Source: a virus
Virus record (IMG/VR): IMGVR_UViG_3300005466_000030
Span: 1 to 59,429 of that record
Length of the DNA: 59,429 bases
Reading direction: 5' to 3' (one strand)
Shown here piece after piece: positions 1 through 9,121 of the stretch (within the stretch, counting starts at the first letter, position 1; every line of letters starts with the position of its first letter). Below the pieces are notes generated by a model. It had not been told where the DNA came from. It ran no database searches and saw nothing but the letters and a program-made list of their open reading frames with translations. Position numbers and translations under genes: made by a program.

Positions 1-81
1 ATTGATGTTGTTGTAGAACGTAATTCTCTTTCCGACGGGTTCCTCAACAGGGCCCAGAAAGTACAACCTATAGGATGTATC

Positions 82-1731
82 ATGGGTTTGCGTGGGCCGG
101 GTGCCCGGCCGCTCCGATTGAGGGAAGAAAAGCGGCTCAAGGCTGAGAAGGTGTTGCGGGCCTATCATGCGGGGGACGTGAAGCGTGCTCCGCCGGTTGC
201 GCCGTGGTTAGCGCCGGACCTGACGCGGTCGCAGCGGGTCATCGTTTTCTGTGAGTCGTTCCAGATCACGAGCGGGCCCGACATCGGCAAGATGTTCAAG
301 CTGCGCGGCTGGCAGCGTCGCTTCATCGAGGACGTCTATCGCGAAGACGAGCACGGCGTGCGTCCGGTGCGAACCGCGATCCTGTCGCTGGCGAGAAAGA
401 ACGGCAAGACCGCGCTCGCCGCACTGCTCGCGCTTTGCCACACGTTCGGGCCCGAGAGCGAACCGCGCGGCGAAGCGTATAGCTGCGCCAACGATCGCAA
501 GCAGGCGACCAAGATTTTCGAAGAGGCAGTTGCCTCGATCCTGATGCATCCGCAACTCGCCGGGCGCTGCAACATCGTCAGCCACGAGAAGCGCATGACC
601 GACATGGTCACCGGCTCGACCTTTCAGGCGCTTTCCGCCGAAGCGCGCACCAAGATGGGCTTGTCGCCGAGCTTCGTGGTCTATGACGAGCTTGGTTCAG
701 CGCGCGATCGCAAGCTCTACGATGCGATGGACAGTGCGCAGGGTGCGCGCGCCAACCCGCTGATGCTGGTGATCTCGACGCAGGCGGCCGACGATCACGC
801 GCCGCTCTCGGTGCTGATCGACCACGGGCTGCGGATAAAGCACGGCGAGATCAGCGATCCGTCGTTTCATCTGACGCTGTATCAGGCGCCGGTCGATCTC
901 GACATCATGAGCGAGGACACGTGGCGGCTGGCCAACCCGGCGATCGGGGATTTCCGCAGCTACAGCGACGTCAAGCGCCAAGCCGAGCAGGCGCGCGCGA
1001 TGCCAAGCCACGAAAACTCGTTTCGCAATCTGATCCTGAACCAGCGGGTCGCGGCCGAAGCCAAGCTGTTCGAGCGCGAGCGCTGGAAGACCTGCGGCGG
1101 GCAAGCGCACATCCCTGACGGCGCCAAGGTGTTCGGTGCGGTCGATCTCGGCGCCACGCGCGACATGACGGCGCTGGTGCTGGTGTGGGCCGATGCTGCC
1201 GACGTGTTTCACGTGCAGCCGCACTTCTGGCTGCCCGGCAACATCATCGAGCGCTCGCACGAGGACATGGCGCCCTATGACGTGTGGGTAAAGCAAGGGC
1301 TGCTCTATCCCGCCGGCGAGGGCACCGATCCGAAGCTGGTGGCGCGCAAGATCGCCGAGTTGAACGGGCGCTATCGGATAACCTCGATCGCGTTCGATGC
1401 GTGGCGCATCACCGAGCTACAGCGCGCGCTCGACGAGATCGGTTGCCGCGTCCTGCTCACCCCGCACGGGCAGGGCTTCAAGGACATGAACGGCGCGATC
1501 GACGTGCTCGAACGGCTGATCTTTCAGCAGCGCATCCGCCACAGCGGCAATCAGATTTTGGCGTGGAACGTGGCCAACGCGGTCGCGACCAGAAACGCCG
1601 ACGGCTTCCGCAAGCTCGACAAGGTCAAGAGCAGCGGGCGCATCGACGGCGTGCAGGCGCTCGCGATGGCGTTCTCGCTGGCGCTGATCAAGAACGTCAA
1701 GCCGATCGATATTGAAGCGCTTATCGGGTGA
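82..1731 (+). CDS. terL: Phage terminase large subunit (TerL)
   Basis: This is the ATPase-nuclease motor that cuts concatemeric phage DNA and pumps it into the prohead through the portal. A Walker A-like motif (LARKNGKT, about residues 103-110) and a Walker B motif (VVYDE, 199-203) mark the N-terminal ATPase half. The C-terminal half carries acidic RNase H-like nuclease motifs (GAVDLGATRD and IDGVQALA). The length of 549 residues is normal for HK97-type TerL. The start at 82 gives the MGLRGPGARP N-terminus typical of the family and has AGGAT about 9 bases upstream. The same frame is open back to base 1, so a longer N-terminus cannot be strictly excluded. No small terminase subunit is visible; it may lie left of the window. 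Confidence 0.93.
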   Translation: MGLRGPGARPLRLREEKRLKAEKVLRAYHAGDVKRAPPVAPWLAPDLTRSQRVIVFCESFQITSGPDIGKMFKLRGWQRRFIEDVYREDEHGVRPVRTAILSLARKNGKTALAALLALCHTFGPESEPRGEAYSCANDRKQATKIFEEAVASILMHPQLAGRCNIVSHEKRMTDMVTGSTFQALSAEARTKMGLSPSFVVYDELGSARDRKLYDAMDSAQGARANPLMLVISTQAADDHAPLSVLIDHGLRIKHGEISDPSFHLTLYQAPVDLDIMSEDTWRLANPAIGDFRSYSDVKRQAEQARAMPSHENSFRNLILNQRVAAEAKLFERERWKTCGGQAHIPDGAKVFGAVDLGATRDMTALVLVWADAADVFHVQPHFWLPGNIIERSHEDMAPYDVWVKQGLLYPAGEGTDPKLVARKIAELNGRYRITSIAFDAWRITELQRALDEIGCRVLLTPHGQGFKDMNGAIDVLERLIFQQRIRHSGNQILAWNVANAVATRNADGFRKLDKVKSSGRIDGVQALAMAFSLALIKNVKPIDIEALIG

Positions 1732-1734
1732 AGC

Positions 1735-2010
1735 ATGCGCAAGGCGAAGGCAAGGAAGACCAAGATGCCGGGCCGCAGGGACCGGCCCGAAACGGTCAAG
1801 TTCACGATCGCCGCGATGGAGATCGCCAAGCTCGAACTGCAGCCGAACGACATCGTTGTGCTGCGCACTGATTTCATGCTCACGAAGGATCAGTGCTTCG
1901 AGCTTCGCGCGCGGGCGCAAGAGCAATTTCCCGCCGGCACCCACATCGTCATCCTCACCAGCGGGCTGAATCTGATGGTGCTGCGCGACGAGCGTGCGAA
2001 GGCCGCATGA
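1735..2010 (+). CDS. Small phage protein, paralogue A
   Basis: A 91-residue protein of unknown function starting 3 bases after terL. Its core (IAKLELQPNDIVVLRTD, then MLT and a helix, then a beta-rich LNLMVL end) matches the next gene along its length, so the two are tandem paralogues. The N-terminus is short and basic. No motif with a known function was recognised. It overlaps the next gene through ATGA, which suggests coupled translation and similar amounts of both proteins. Confidence 0.7.
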   Translation: MRKAKARKTKMPGRRDRPETVKFTIAAMEIAKLELQPNDIVVLRTDFMLTKDQCFELRARAQEQFPAGTHIVILTSGLNLMVLRDERAKAA

Positions 2011-2234
2011 GCACCAAGCCCGATCTCGAATATCGCATCGCCAAGCTGACACTGCAGCCGGGCGACGTGATCGTGTTCAAGACCGACAAGATGCTCACCG
2101 CCGAGACCGCGCATCGCATCCGTGAGTCGATCAAGGAGATCGTGCCGCACGTGCGCGCGCTGGTGCTCGATGGCGGCGCCGAGATCGAGATCATGACATC
2201 GCGCCAACTGCGCGAGCGGCTCGATGAGACCTGA
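2007..2234 (+). CDS. Small phage protein, paralogue B
   Basis: A 75-residue protein starting at the ATGA overlap with paralogue A. The core IAKLTLQPGDVIVFKTDKML aligns directly with its neighbour, followed by a helix and a beta-rich end (VRALVLDGGAEIEIM). An in-frame start at 1893 would overlap the previous gene heavily, so 2007 is preferred. The function is unknown. Its place between terminase and fibre genes suggests a virion or packaging accessory role, which is inference from position only. Confidence 0.7.
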   Translation: MSTKPDLEYRIAKLTLQPGDVIVFKTDKMLTAETAHRIRESIKEIVPHVRALVLDGGAEIEIMTSRQLRERLDET

Positions 2235-2263
2235 ACAAACACTGGCACAGCTTTGAGGACACC

Positions 2264-2470
2264 ATGCGCTTCACGGTGATCGACAACTTCTTTTGCGAAG
2301 AGCTTGGCAGTGAATACGTCGCCGGCCTGTCCTACGAGGCGCGCGAGGAAGATGTCGCGCTGCGCGCGCTGATTCCGCGCTGGATCGAGGAAGGCAAGGT
2401 GCGCGAGGGCGGGCCGCGCTCGGAAGTCATGGGCAGCGGCGACGTCGCCGACAATGCAGGGGAGAAATAA
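2264..2470 (+). CDS. Hypothetical acidic protein
   Basis: A 68-residue acidic protein preceded by GAGGA 7 bases before ATG. It has the pattern EEDVALRALIPRWIEEGKVREGG, stated here only as a helix-rich acidic segment around residues 29-50. No domain was recognised. It ends one base before the next start, within the same late transcription unit. Confidence 0.55.
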   Translation: MRFTVIDNFFCEELGSEYVAGLSYEAREEDVALRALIPRWIEEGKVREGGPRSEVMGSGDVADNAGEK

Positions 2471-2471
2471 C

Positions 2472-2849
2472 ATGGCGGTCACGCATCCCACGGCAATCCG
2501 CAACCTGATGTGCGATCTGGTGGTCGATCAACTCGATCTCAACACACCGCCCGGCAAGCTGGTGTTTCTGACGTCGGGCAACGTCCCGGTCGCCACGCTC
2601 ACCTTCGCCAACCCGGCATTCGGCGCGGCAGCGAACGGCACCGCCACCGCGAACGCGATCGCGCCAGACACCAACGCGGCCGGCGGCACCATCGCCAAGG
2701 CCGAGCTTCGGCAGGGCGCCGCCACGCCGGTCGTCCTGTGCTCGGTCACCGCGACCGGCGGCGGCGGCGACATCACGTTGAACAGCGTGGTGATCTCGGC
2801 CGGGCAGCAAGTCTCGCTCACCAGCCTCACCTACAGCGCGCCGGTCTGA
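2472..2849 (+). CDS. Beta-rich phage structural protein (hypothetical)
   Basis: A 125-residue protein rich in Ala, Thr, Val and Gly, with alternating beta-prone segments and almost no charged residues in the middle. The start at 2472 follows AGGGGAG at good spacing; an in-frame ATG at 2454 lies before that SD and would overlap the previous gene. The composition suggests a virion decoration or fibre-base protein, and it directly precedes a tail fibre gene. No family was recognised. Confidence 0.6.
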   Translation: MAVTHPTAIRNLMCDLVVDQLDLNTPPGKLVFLTSGNVPVATLTFANPAFGAAANGTATANAIAPDTNAAGGTIAKAELRQGAATPVVLCSVTATGGGGDITLNSVVISAGQQVSLTSLTYSAPV

Positions 2850-2852
2850 TCG

Positions 2853-5210
2853 ATGGCTGCGGCCAAGCTCTTCAATCTGGCGCGGATGACGACGCCGACG
2901 GCGGGCACGGGCGCGACCATCGCGCTCGGTGTCGCGGTCGCCGGCTATCTGAGCTTCGCGCTGTCCGGTGTCGCCAACGGCGATGTGATCTCCTACGGCA
3001 TCGCCGATGGGGCCAACAGCGAAGTCGGCACCGCGACCTATAGCTCGACCGGGCCGCAACTGACCGGGCGCACGGTGACCAAGTCGACCAACGGCGACGC
3101 ACCGATCGCGCTGTCGGGATCGGCGCAGGTCTTCATCACCATCCGCTCGGAAGATTACGTCTCGCGCAAGGGCGACACGGTCAACGGCAACATCGTCCTC
3201 GACAACGTCAACCCGACCATCGTGCTGCGCAAGCAGGCGAGCGGCGAGACGGCGCAAATCTACGGCACCACCACCGGCAATGCCATGCGCTGGCAGATGC
3301 AGCTTGGCAACCTCGACCCCGAGAGCAGCGGCAATGCCGGCTCGAACTTCACGCTCGGCCGCTACAGCGACGCCGGTGCATTGCTCGACGTGCCGCTCAC
3401 GATCAATCGCGCAACCGCTGCAATGGCGCTGACCGGCGACCTGACCATCGGCAAAGTGTCGCCGACGTTTTACCTGAACAGCACCGCGCCCGGGCAGAAC
3501 CACATCACTGGGCGCAAGGGCGGGATTGATCGCTGGACGATGCAGTTTGGCAATAATTCCGCCGAGAGCGGCGGCAATGCTGGAAGTGATTTTGCGCTCT
3601 ATCGCTATGACGATGCCGGCGGCGGCGCCGCCAGTGCGCTCGGCATCAACCGCGCGACCGGCGTCGCGACGTTCGGCAGTAATCTCGTGGTGACATCTCC
3701 CGGGCCCTACACGTCACTGCAAATTAAAGCCCCCGCCGGTGCCGGCTCGCCGATCGTGCAGGGTTACAAGGGCGGCTTGGTGCGCTGGGATTTCTTCATG
3801 GGCGACGGCAGCGCCGAGAGCGGCAGCAACGTCGGCTCGGACTTCATCATGCGCGCGTTTCGCGATGATGGCATCAACACCATCAACCCGTTCGGCATCA
3901 CGCGCTCGAACGGTCTGGTGACGTGTTATTACGGCCTCACCGTCAACGGCGGCGACGTCCGCATCACCAAGGTGCAGCCGTCGCTGATCCTGAACAAGAC
4001 CAGCATCGCCGGGGCAGCGATCTGGGGCCAATATAACGGCTTGAACCGCTGGCTGATCATGCCGGGCGCGGGCGATGGGGAAAGCGGCAGCAATGCCGGC
4101 TCGAATTTCTACATCACGCGCTATGACGATGCCGGCAACGTGCTCAGCGACGTGTTCAGCATCAACCGCGCCACCGGCGCTGCGACGTTCAACGCGACAG
4201 GTCTGTTCGATGTCAAGCGCAACGCTGGTGGGGCTGCGATTGCACGCTTCACCGATGACGCCGCCGACGCCAACGCCTTCATCGAAGTGAAGGGGCAATA
4301 CTCCGCTTATATTGGATCGTGCGGCGGCTACCCCGGATTTTTCAAGGACGCCGGGGTGACGCCCGCCGCATGGTACGACACGAATAACAGTTTGTGGAAC
4401 GTGTCGGGCAACATCCGCTGTTCCGGCATGTTCGATTTGCCCGGCAATATAATTTGCGGTGGGCAGGTCGTCGGTGGCTCGATGGCTGTCAGAGAAGCAA
4501 CCCAACCCTCTTTGTATCTTCAAGGCCCCGCAGGCTCTACAACTTACGTCCAAATATATCATTACATCCCCAATGGGCGCTCGGGGATGATCTATAATGA
4601 TCCTAACAAGCAATTTGCGATGGAGTATAACGGCTACGTTAATCTCGGCACCGGGATGAACAGCCGCGCCGGTGTTAACGGCGCGTTCAACACGCCAACC
4701 GCAGCCTTCAATACCTGTTGGACCGGCGGCGTGCTGCAAGTGTGGGTCGACGCCACGCTCATGGGCAACATGAGTTGGACATCGGACTACCGCATCAAGA
4801 AGGACGTGATCGATCTTGGTTCGATGTGGGAGCGCGTCAAGGCGCTGCGCCCGATCAGCTACACGCAAGCGCAGTACACACCGCAGTCCGAGAAGGTGCG
4901 CAAGCTGGAAGAGGCGCTGCAGGCGCGCGCGCGCGAACTCGACGTGCCGCAGGCGAAGCAAGGCTACGAGTTTGCGCCGATGTTTAACGCCAGCGATGCC
5001 GAGCAATGGGGCTTCATCGCGCACGAAGTACAGGCGACGCTACTGCCGACGGCGGCGGCCGGCGTCAAGGATCAAGCCGACGCGATCCAATCGCTGAACG
5101 TCGGGCCGATTATCGCCGCGCTCACCCGCGCACTGCAGGAATCGATGAGCCGCATTGAACAGCTTGAGGCGATGATTGCACCGCTTCTCGCCAAGCCGGC
5201 GAGTCACTGA
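2853..5210 (+). CDS. Tail fibre with S74 intramolecular chaperone domain
   Basis: A 785-residue fibre-like protein. Residues from about 140 to 450 contain four copies of a module with the pattern RW-x-GN/GD-x-ESG-x-NAGS-x-F-x-R-DDAG, a fibre-shaft repeat. The C-terminus (from about 643, SDYRIKKD, through GFIAHEVQ) is the endosialidase-type chaperone / peptidase S74 domain, which trimerises the fibre and then cleaves itself off. Cleavage in this family occurs at the serine before DYRIKK. The protein shares both its shaft module and its S74 end with the fibre at 32680-35010. It is odd that such a fibre gene lies between terminase and capsid genes. The receptor is unknown. Confidence 0.85.
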   Translation: MAAAKLFNLARMTTPTAGTGATIALGVAVAGYLSFALSGVANGDVISYGIADGANSEVGTATYSSTGPQLTGRTVTKSTNGDAPIALSGSAQVFITIRSEDYVSRKGDTVNGNIVLDNVNPTIVLRKQASGETAQIYGTTTGNAMRWQMQLGNLDPESSGNAGSNFTLGRYSDAGALLDVPLTINRATAAMALTGDLTIGKVSPTFYLNSTAPGQNHITGRKGGIDRWTMQFGNNSAESGGNAGSDFALYRYDDAGGGAASALGINRATGVATFGSNLVVTSPGPYTSLQIKAPAGAGSPIVQGYKGGLVRWDFFMGDGSAESGSNVGSDFIMRAFRDDGINTINPFGITRSNGLVTCYYGLTVNGGDVRITKVQPSLILNKTSIAGAAIWGQYNGLNRWLIMPGAGDGESGSNAGSNFYITRYDDAGNVLSDVFSINRATGAATFNATGLFDVKRNAGGAAIARFTDDAADANAFIEVKGQYSAYIGSCGGYPGFFKDAGVTPAAWYDTNNSLWNVSGNIRCSGMFDLPGNIICGGQVVGGSMAVREATQPSLYLQGPAGSTTYVQIYHYIPNGRSGMIYNDPNKQFAMEYNGYVNLGTGMNSRAGVNGAFNTPTAAFNTCWTGGVLQVWVDATLMGNMSWTSDYRIKKDVIDLGSMWERVKALRPISYTQAQYTPQSEKVRKLEEALQARARELDVPQAKQGYEFAPMFNASDAEQWGFIAHEVQATLLPTAAAGVKDQADAIQSLNVGPIIAALTRALQESMSRIEQLEAMIAPLLAKPASH

Positions 5211-5395
5211 TGGATGAAGCGACGATCACCCGGCAAGGCGCAGCGGCGCTGCTGACGTACATCCAGCGCGCGCTGCCGATCGTGCCGACCACCGCCGCCG
5301 ACTGGATGGCAGTGCTGCCGGCGATCAGCGCGCTGGAAGGCGTCGCCAACGGCAAGTTCGAACTGGAGCAAAAGCCGATCAAGCCAGCCGAGTAA
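5210..5395 (+). CDS. Small protein coupled to the tail fibre
   Basis: A 61-residue protein whose ATG overlaps the fibre stop by one base (TGATG). It has a predicted helical middle (LLTYIQRALPIVPTTAADW) and no cysteines. The tight coupling suggests production in a fixed ratio with the fibre, possibly as an assembly factor, but nothing in the sequence fixes a function. Confidence 0.6.
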   Translation: MDEATITRQGAAALLTYIQRALPIVPTTAADWMAVLPAISALEGVANGKFELEQKPIKPAE

Positions 5396-5408
5396 AAGGC
5401 GCGCTTAG

Positions 5409-8400
5409 ATGTTCGACGCACTAGGTCGCCTCGCGCTTGGACAATTGCCCGGTGCGCTCGGCGTCGCCGGCAACGGCGCGCTGACCGCAGGCAATGCGGC
5501 ACTCACCGGATCGGGCGTCTCGTCATCGCAAGCCACCGGCGCATTGCCGGCGCAACAGGCGGCGGTCGCCGGCGCCGGCATCGTCGCATCGCTCGGCACT
5601 GGTGCGCTGGCTGCATCATCCGCGAGCCTCGCGGGCGCCGGCATCGCACGCTGGATCGGCAGCGGCGCACTCGCCGCGCAGGGCGCGACGGTCGCCGGCG
5701 CTGGCCTCTCTCGCTCAATCGGTGTCGGCGCGTTCGCTGCAGGCACTGCGACGCTCAGTGGTGCAGGCAGCATCGCATCGGTTGGCGCCGGCGCACCACT
5801 CAGCGGTGCGAGTGCCGTCACCGGCGCCGGCGTCTCAAGTTCGCGCTCGACGTCGGCCACGCTGCTCGCTTCGCTGTCGACGATCACCGGCAGCGGCGCC
5901 GGCATCACGATCACGCTCGGCACCGGCGCGCTGTTCGCGCAGAGCAGCAAGGTCGCCGGCGTCGGCATCTCGGTATCGCTCGGCAGCGGCACGCTCGCCG
6001 CATCAGGCGCAACGCTTGCCGGCAGTGGCGCTGCAATCTGGCGCGCCGCCGGCGTGCTCGCTGCGCAGCCAAGCGCGCTTGCGGGCGCTGGTGTTGCGCG
6101 CTGGATCGGCAGCGGTGCGCTCGCGGTACAGGCCAGCGCGATCGCCGGCGTCGGCATCGCGCACTCAGTGGGGCTTGGCGCTCTTGGCGCTTCGGCCGCG
6201 ACACTGGCCGGCAGCGGGCTGACGCGCTGGTCTGCATCCGGGGCACTCGCGGCTCAGTCGGCGACGCTCGCCGGCGCGGGCATTTCGTTTTCGTTCGGCA
6301 GCGGCGCGCTTGTCACACCGCCCGCAACACTCTTCGGCTTCGGCGGGCAGGGGTTTGCCGGCACTGGCGCGCTCACGGCGCAGCCGAGCACGCTCGCCGG
6401 CGCCGGCATCTCGTCGTCGTCGGGCACTGGCGCGCTCGCGCCCGCGCGCGCGACGCTCGCCGGCAGCGGCATCGCGCAGGCATCCGGCGGCGGCGCGCTC
6501 GCCGCGCAGGGTGTCACGCTTAGCGGCGCGGGTCTCTCGCGCTCGATCGGCGCTGGCGCGCTGGTCGCGCAGCCGGCGACGATCTTCGGGGCTGGCCAGC
6601 CGGCTGCATACGGCAGCGGCGCACTGGTCGCGCCATCGTCGAGCCTCACCGGCAGCGGCGCTGCAGGATACGGCGGCAGCGGCACGCTCGCCGCACAGCC
6701 GGGCACGATCGTCGGTAGCGGCGTCTCGCGCTCGATCGGCACCGGCGCGCTTGCGAGCGGCGCCGGCAGCGTTGTCGGTGTCGGTGCTGTCGGCACCGGC
6801 GGCAACGGTGTGCTGGTCGCCGGCGCGTCCACGGTCGTCGGTGTTCAAGGCATCGAGATCGTCGCCGGGTCCGGCGCGCTGCAGGCGCAAAGCTGTGTCA
6901 TCGTTGGCACGGCTTTGGCCGAATGGCTCGGCGCCGGCGCGCTCGTCGCGCAGGGCGCGCGCGTCACCGGCGCTGGTGCGCAGAGTTGGGGCGGCACTGG
7001 CGCGCTCATCGCGCAGCCATCGAGCCTCACCGGCGCAGGTTTTGCGATCTGGCGCGCGGCCGGCGCGCTCGCCGCACAGCCGTCGGCCGTCAGCGGCGCC
7101 GGCACTGCCGCGCTCGCCGCGTCGGGCGCGCTCATCGCACAGCGTGCGAGCCTGTTCGGCATCGGCGTCTGGAGTTGGGGCGGCAGCGGCATTCTCATCG
7201 CGCAAGGCGCGCGCGTCGTCGGTCTCGGTTCTGCGTTCTGGTACGGTTCCGGCTCGCTCGCCGTTTCGGCATCGACCCTCACTGGCGCCGGCGTTGCGAG
7301 TTGGACGGCGTCGGGATCGCTGGTCGTTTCCTCCCCGTTTGTTGTCGGCGGTCTCGGCGTCGCTTTCTGGTCAGTCTCCGCTGCGCTGCAGGCGCAGCCG
7401 AGCACGATTACCGGCGCCGGCATCTCGGCCTCGACAGCCGCCGGCGTTCTGCAGGCGTCGCTCGCATCCGTCACCGGGTACGAAGGCGTCACCACGATCG
7501 CGGGCACCGGCGCGCCGCGCGCGCAGTCCGCAACGCTCAGCGGGCTCGGTCTCTCGCTCTCGATCGGCACGGGCGCGCTCGCGTGTGCGGGCGCCCACGT
7601 CACCGGCTTCGGTCTGAAGGATTGGGGCGCCGTCGGTGCGCTGCAGGCGCAAGCCGCGCGCCTGATCGGCACCGGCACTGCGCAATGGCTCGCCGCCGGC
7701 GCGTTGTCCGCTTCCGCGTCCAGCCTCAACGGCATCGGCGCTGCAAGCTGGGCCGCGTCCGGCACGCTTAACCCCGGGCAAGCCGCCGTCACCGGCGCCG
7801 GCCTTTCCGGTTCTGTCGGCAGCGCCGCGCTTGTCAGCCAAGCCACAGTTGTCGGCAGCGGCGCGTCGCTGTCACACGGCAGCGGCGCGCTTGCCGCGTC
7901 AGCCGCGATCGTCGTCGGCATCGAGGGTGTCAACGACGTCGCCGCACGCGGCGCGCTCGTCGCGCAGCCGCCAAGCCTTTCCGGCGTCGCGATCGGCGGG
8001 CTTGTCGGCAGCGGTGATCTTGCCGCAGGTAGTGCATCGATCGCAGGCGCCGGCGCGATCACGCAGACACCCGTCGGGCAGATTCTCTATCCCGACGTCG
8101 ACGATCGAAAGCTCGAAGTCGCAGCCGGTGATCGCGTGCTCGAACCGGCGACGGCGAGCAACACGATCGCAGCCACAGCGGCGAGCCGCGTGCTCGTGCC
8201 CGACAGTTTCAGCCGGGTGATCATGGCCGAGGGCGGTGCGCTCGCACTCGGTGTCGAAGCCGCAAGCAGGGCGATCGCAATGCCGGACGTCGGACGCATC
8301 ATCGTGGCCACGGCAACAGGGCGCACCATTTTCGTCGAGCGCAGCAACCGCGTGCTCGCAGCCGAACGCGACGACAGGACGATCGAGACGCCGCGCCGAT

Positions 8401-8420
8401 CGACAAAGCTGGCAGCATAA
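5409..8420 (+). CDS. Giant Gly/Ala/Ser tandem-repeat phage protein
   Basis: A 1003-residue protein. Residues from about 10 to 880 are roughly 40 copies of a 21-residue unit of the form GALAAQ-x-A-S/T-L-AGAGI-x-R/S-x-IGS, with small residues at fixed places and one hydrophobic cluster per repeat. The last 115 residues change to a different repeat of about 8-9 residues built on R-V/I-L/I (DRVLEPA, SRVLVPD, GRIIVAT, DRTIETP). The regular period suggests a beta-solenoid or glycine-rich stacked fibre. It is followed at once by a putative fibre-tail adaptor, which supports a role in the tail tip or whiskers. No enzymatic motif was seen. Confidence 0.75.
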   Translation: MFDALGRLALGQLPGALGVAGNGALTAGNAALTGSGVSSSQATGALPAQQAAVAGAGIVASLGTGALAASSASLAGAGIARWIGSGALAAQGATVAGAGLSRSIGVGAFAAGTATLSGAGSIASVGAGAPLSGASAVTGAGVSSSRSTSATLLASLSTITGSGAGITITLGTGALFAQSSKVAGVGISVSLGSGTLAASGATLAGSGAAIWRAAGVLAAQPSALAGAGVARWIGSGALAVQASAIAGVGIAHSVGLGALGASAATLAGSGLTRWSASGALAAQSATLAGAGISFSFGSGALVTPPATLFGFGGQGFAGTGALTAQPSTLAGAGISSSSGTGALAPARATLAGSGIAQASGGGALAAQGVTLSGAGLSRSIGAGALVAQPATIFGAGQPAAYGSGALVAPSSSLTGSGAAGYGGSGTLAAQPGTIVGSGVSRSIGTGALASGAGSVVGVGAVGTGGNGVLVAGASTVVGVQGIEIVAGSGALQAQSCVIVGTALAEWLGAGALVAQGARVTGAGAQSWGGTGALIAQPSSLTGAGFAIWRAAGALAAQPSAVSGAGTAALAASGALIAQRASLFGIGVWSWGGSGILIAQGARVVGLGSAFWYGSGSLAVSASTLTGAGVASWTASGSLVVSSPFVVGGLGVAFWSVSAALQAQPSTITGAGISASTAAGVLQASLASVTGYEGVTTIAGTGAPRAQSATLSGLGLSLSIGTGALACAGAHVTGFGLKDWGAVGALQAQAARLIGTGTAQWLAAGALSASASSLNGIGAASWAASGTLNPGQAAVTGAGLSGSVGSAALVSQATVVGSGASLSHGSGALAASAAIVVGIEGVNDVAARGALVAQPPSLSGVAIGGLVGSGDLAAGSASIAGAGAITQTPVGQILYPDVDDRKLEVAAGDRVLEPATASNTIAATAASRVLVPDSFSRVIMAEGGALALGVEAASRAIAMPDVGRIIVATATGRTIFVERSNRVLAAERDDRTIETPRRSTKLAA

Positions 8421-8421
8421 A

Positions 8422-8703
8422 ATGGCGAAGCCTTGGGACGATCCGAAAGACCCGGAAGAGGTTCTCGATTACGTCATCGATTGGACGTTGCCGCTTGCCG
8501 GCGACACCATCGTGTCGTCGGTGTGGACGCTGCCCGAGGACACCGATCTCATCGGCGGCGAAGAGACGTTCACGCCGACGACGGTGACGATCTGGCTGAG
8601 CGGTGGCACCGCCGGCAAGGACTACGCGCTGATCAACACCATCACCACCGCAGCCGGCCGCACGCGCGAGCAGACCGGCAAGCTGCGCTGCCGCACCAAG
8701 TAA
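8422..8703 (+). CDS. Putative phage fibre-tail adaptor protein
   Basis: A 93-residue protein starting one base after the previous stop. The order of motifs (KDPEEVLDYVIDW, LAGDTI, an Ig-like TIWLSGGTAGKDY stretch, then ITTAAGRTREQTGKLR) is what I know from small fibre-tail adaptor proteins of temperate phages. In that family it joins fibre or repeat proteins to the tail. Position directly behind the giant repeat protein agrees with this. The assignment is from memory of the family, without a search. Confidence 0.65.
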   Translation: MAKPWDDPKDPEEVLDYVIDWTLPLAGDTIVSSVWTLPEDTDLIGGEETFTPTTVTIWLSGGTAGKDYALINTITTAAGRTREQTGKLRCRTK

Positions 8704-8719
8704 CCAACGGAGAACGACC

Positions 8720-9112
8720 ATGACGCTGCAGATCGTAGACGGGCCGACCATTGCCGCCGGTGAATCGCTTTCCGACGGCGCCGATTGTTCGGCCGGCACC
8801 ATCGTCCGCATCACTGTGCCGCAGGAATTCACCGAAGCGAACCTGACCTTTCTGGTGTCGACCGACGGCAACTTCTACAATGATCTGCACGACTCGAAGG
8901 GTGACCCGATCACCATCACCGCCAAGCCCGACAGCGGCATCGTGGTCGCCGAGGCTTGGACGAAGTCGATCAACTTCATCAAGTTCAGGTCTGGCACGCG
9001 CGCACATCCGGTCAGTCAGAACGTCGATTGCCGCTTCGCGATCGCGGTCGAGGCGCCAGACGCGCCGGCGCTCGAAGGTGCCAGTGCCTCGCGCGCGGGC
9101 CCGCGCGGATAG
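8720..9112 (+). CDS. Hypothetical phage protein, beta-rich
   Basis: A 130-residue acidic protein preceded by GGAGAA 5 bases before ATG. It contains a predicted beta-sandwich-like core (IVRITVPQ, NLTFLVSTDGNFYNDL, NFIKFRSG) and a disordered Ala-rich C-terminus. Surface exposure as a decoration or adhesion subunit is possible but not shown. Confidence 0.6.
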   Translation: MTLQIVDGPTIAAGESLSDGADCSAGTIVRITVPQEFTEANLTFLVSTDGNFYNDLHDSKGDPITITAKPDSGIVVAEAWTKSINFIKFRSGTRAHPVSQNVDCRFAIAVEAPDAPALEGASASRAGPRG

Positions 9113-9121
9113 GAGGACGTC

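Noticed and set aside
1-81. Possible N-terminal extension of the terminase
   Set aside because: The frame is open, but the sequence before MGLRGPG does not look like terminase and the SD and family start favour base 82.
5409-8420. Regular DNA repeats resembling an array
   Set aside because: The periodicity (63 bases) comes from 21-residue protein repeats in an intact frame. Units are not identical and there are no spacers, so this is not CRISPR.
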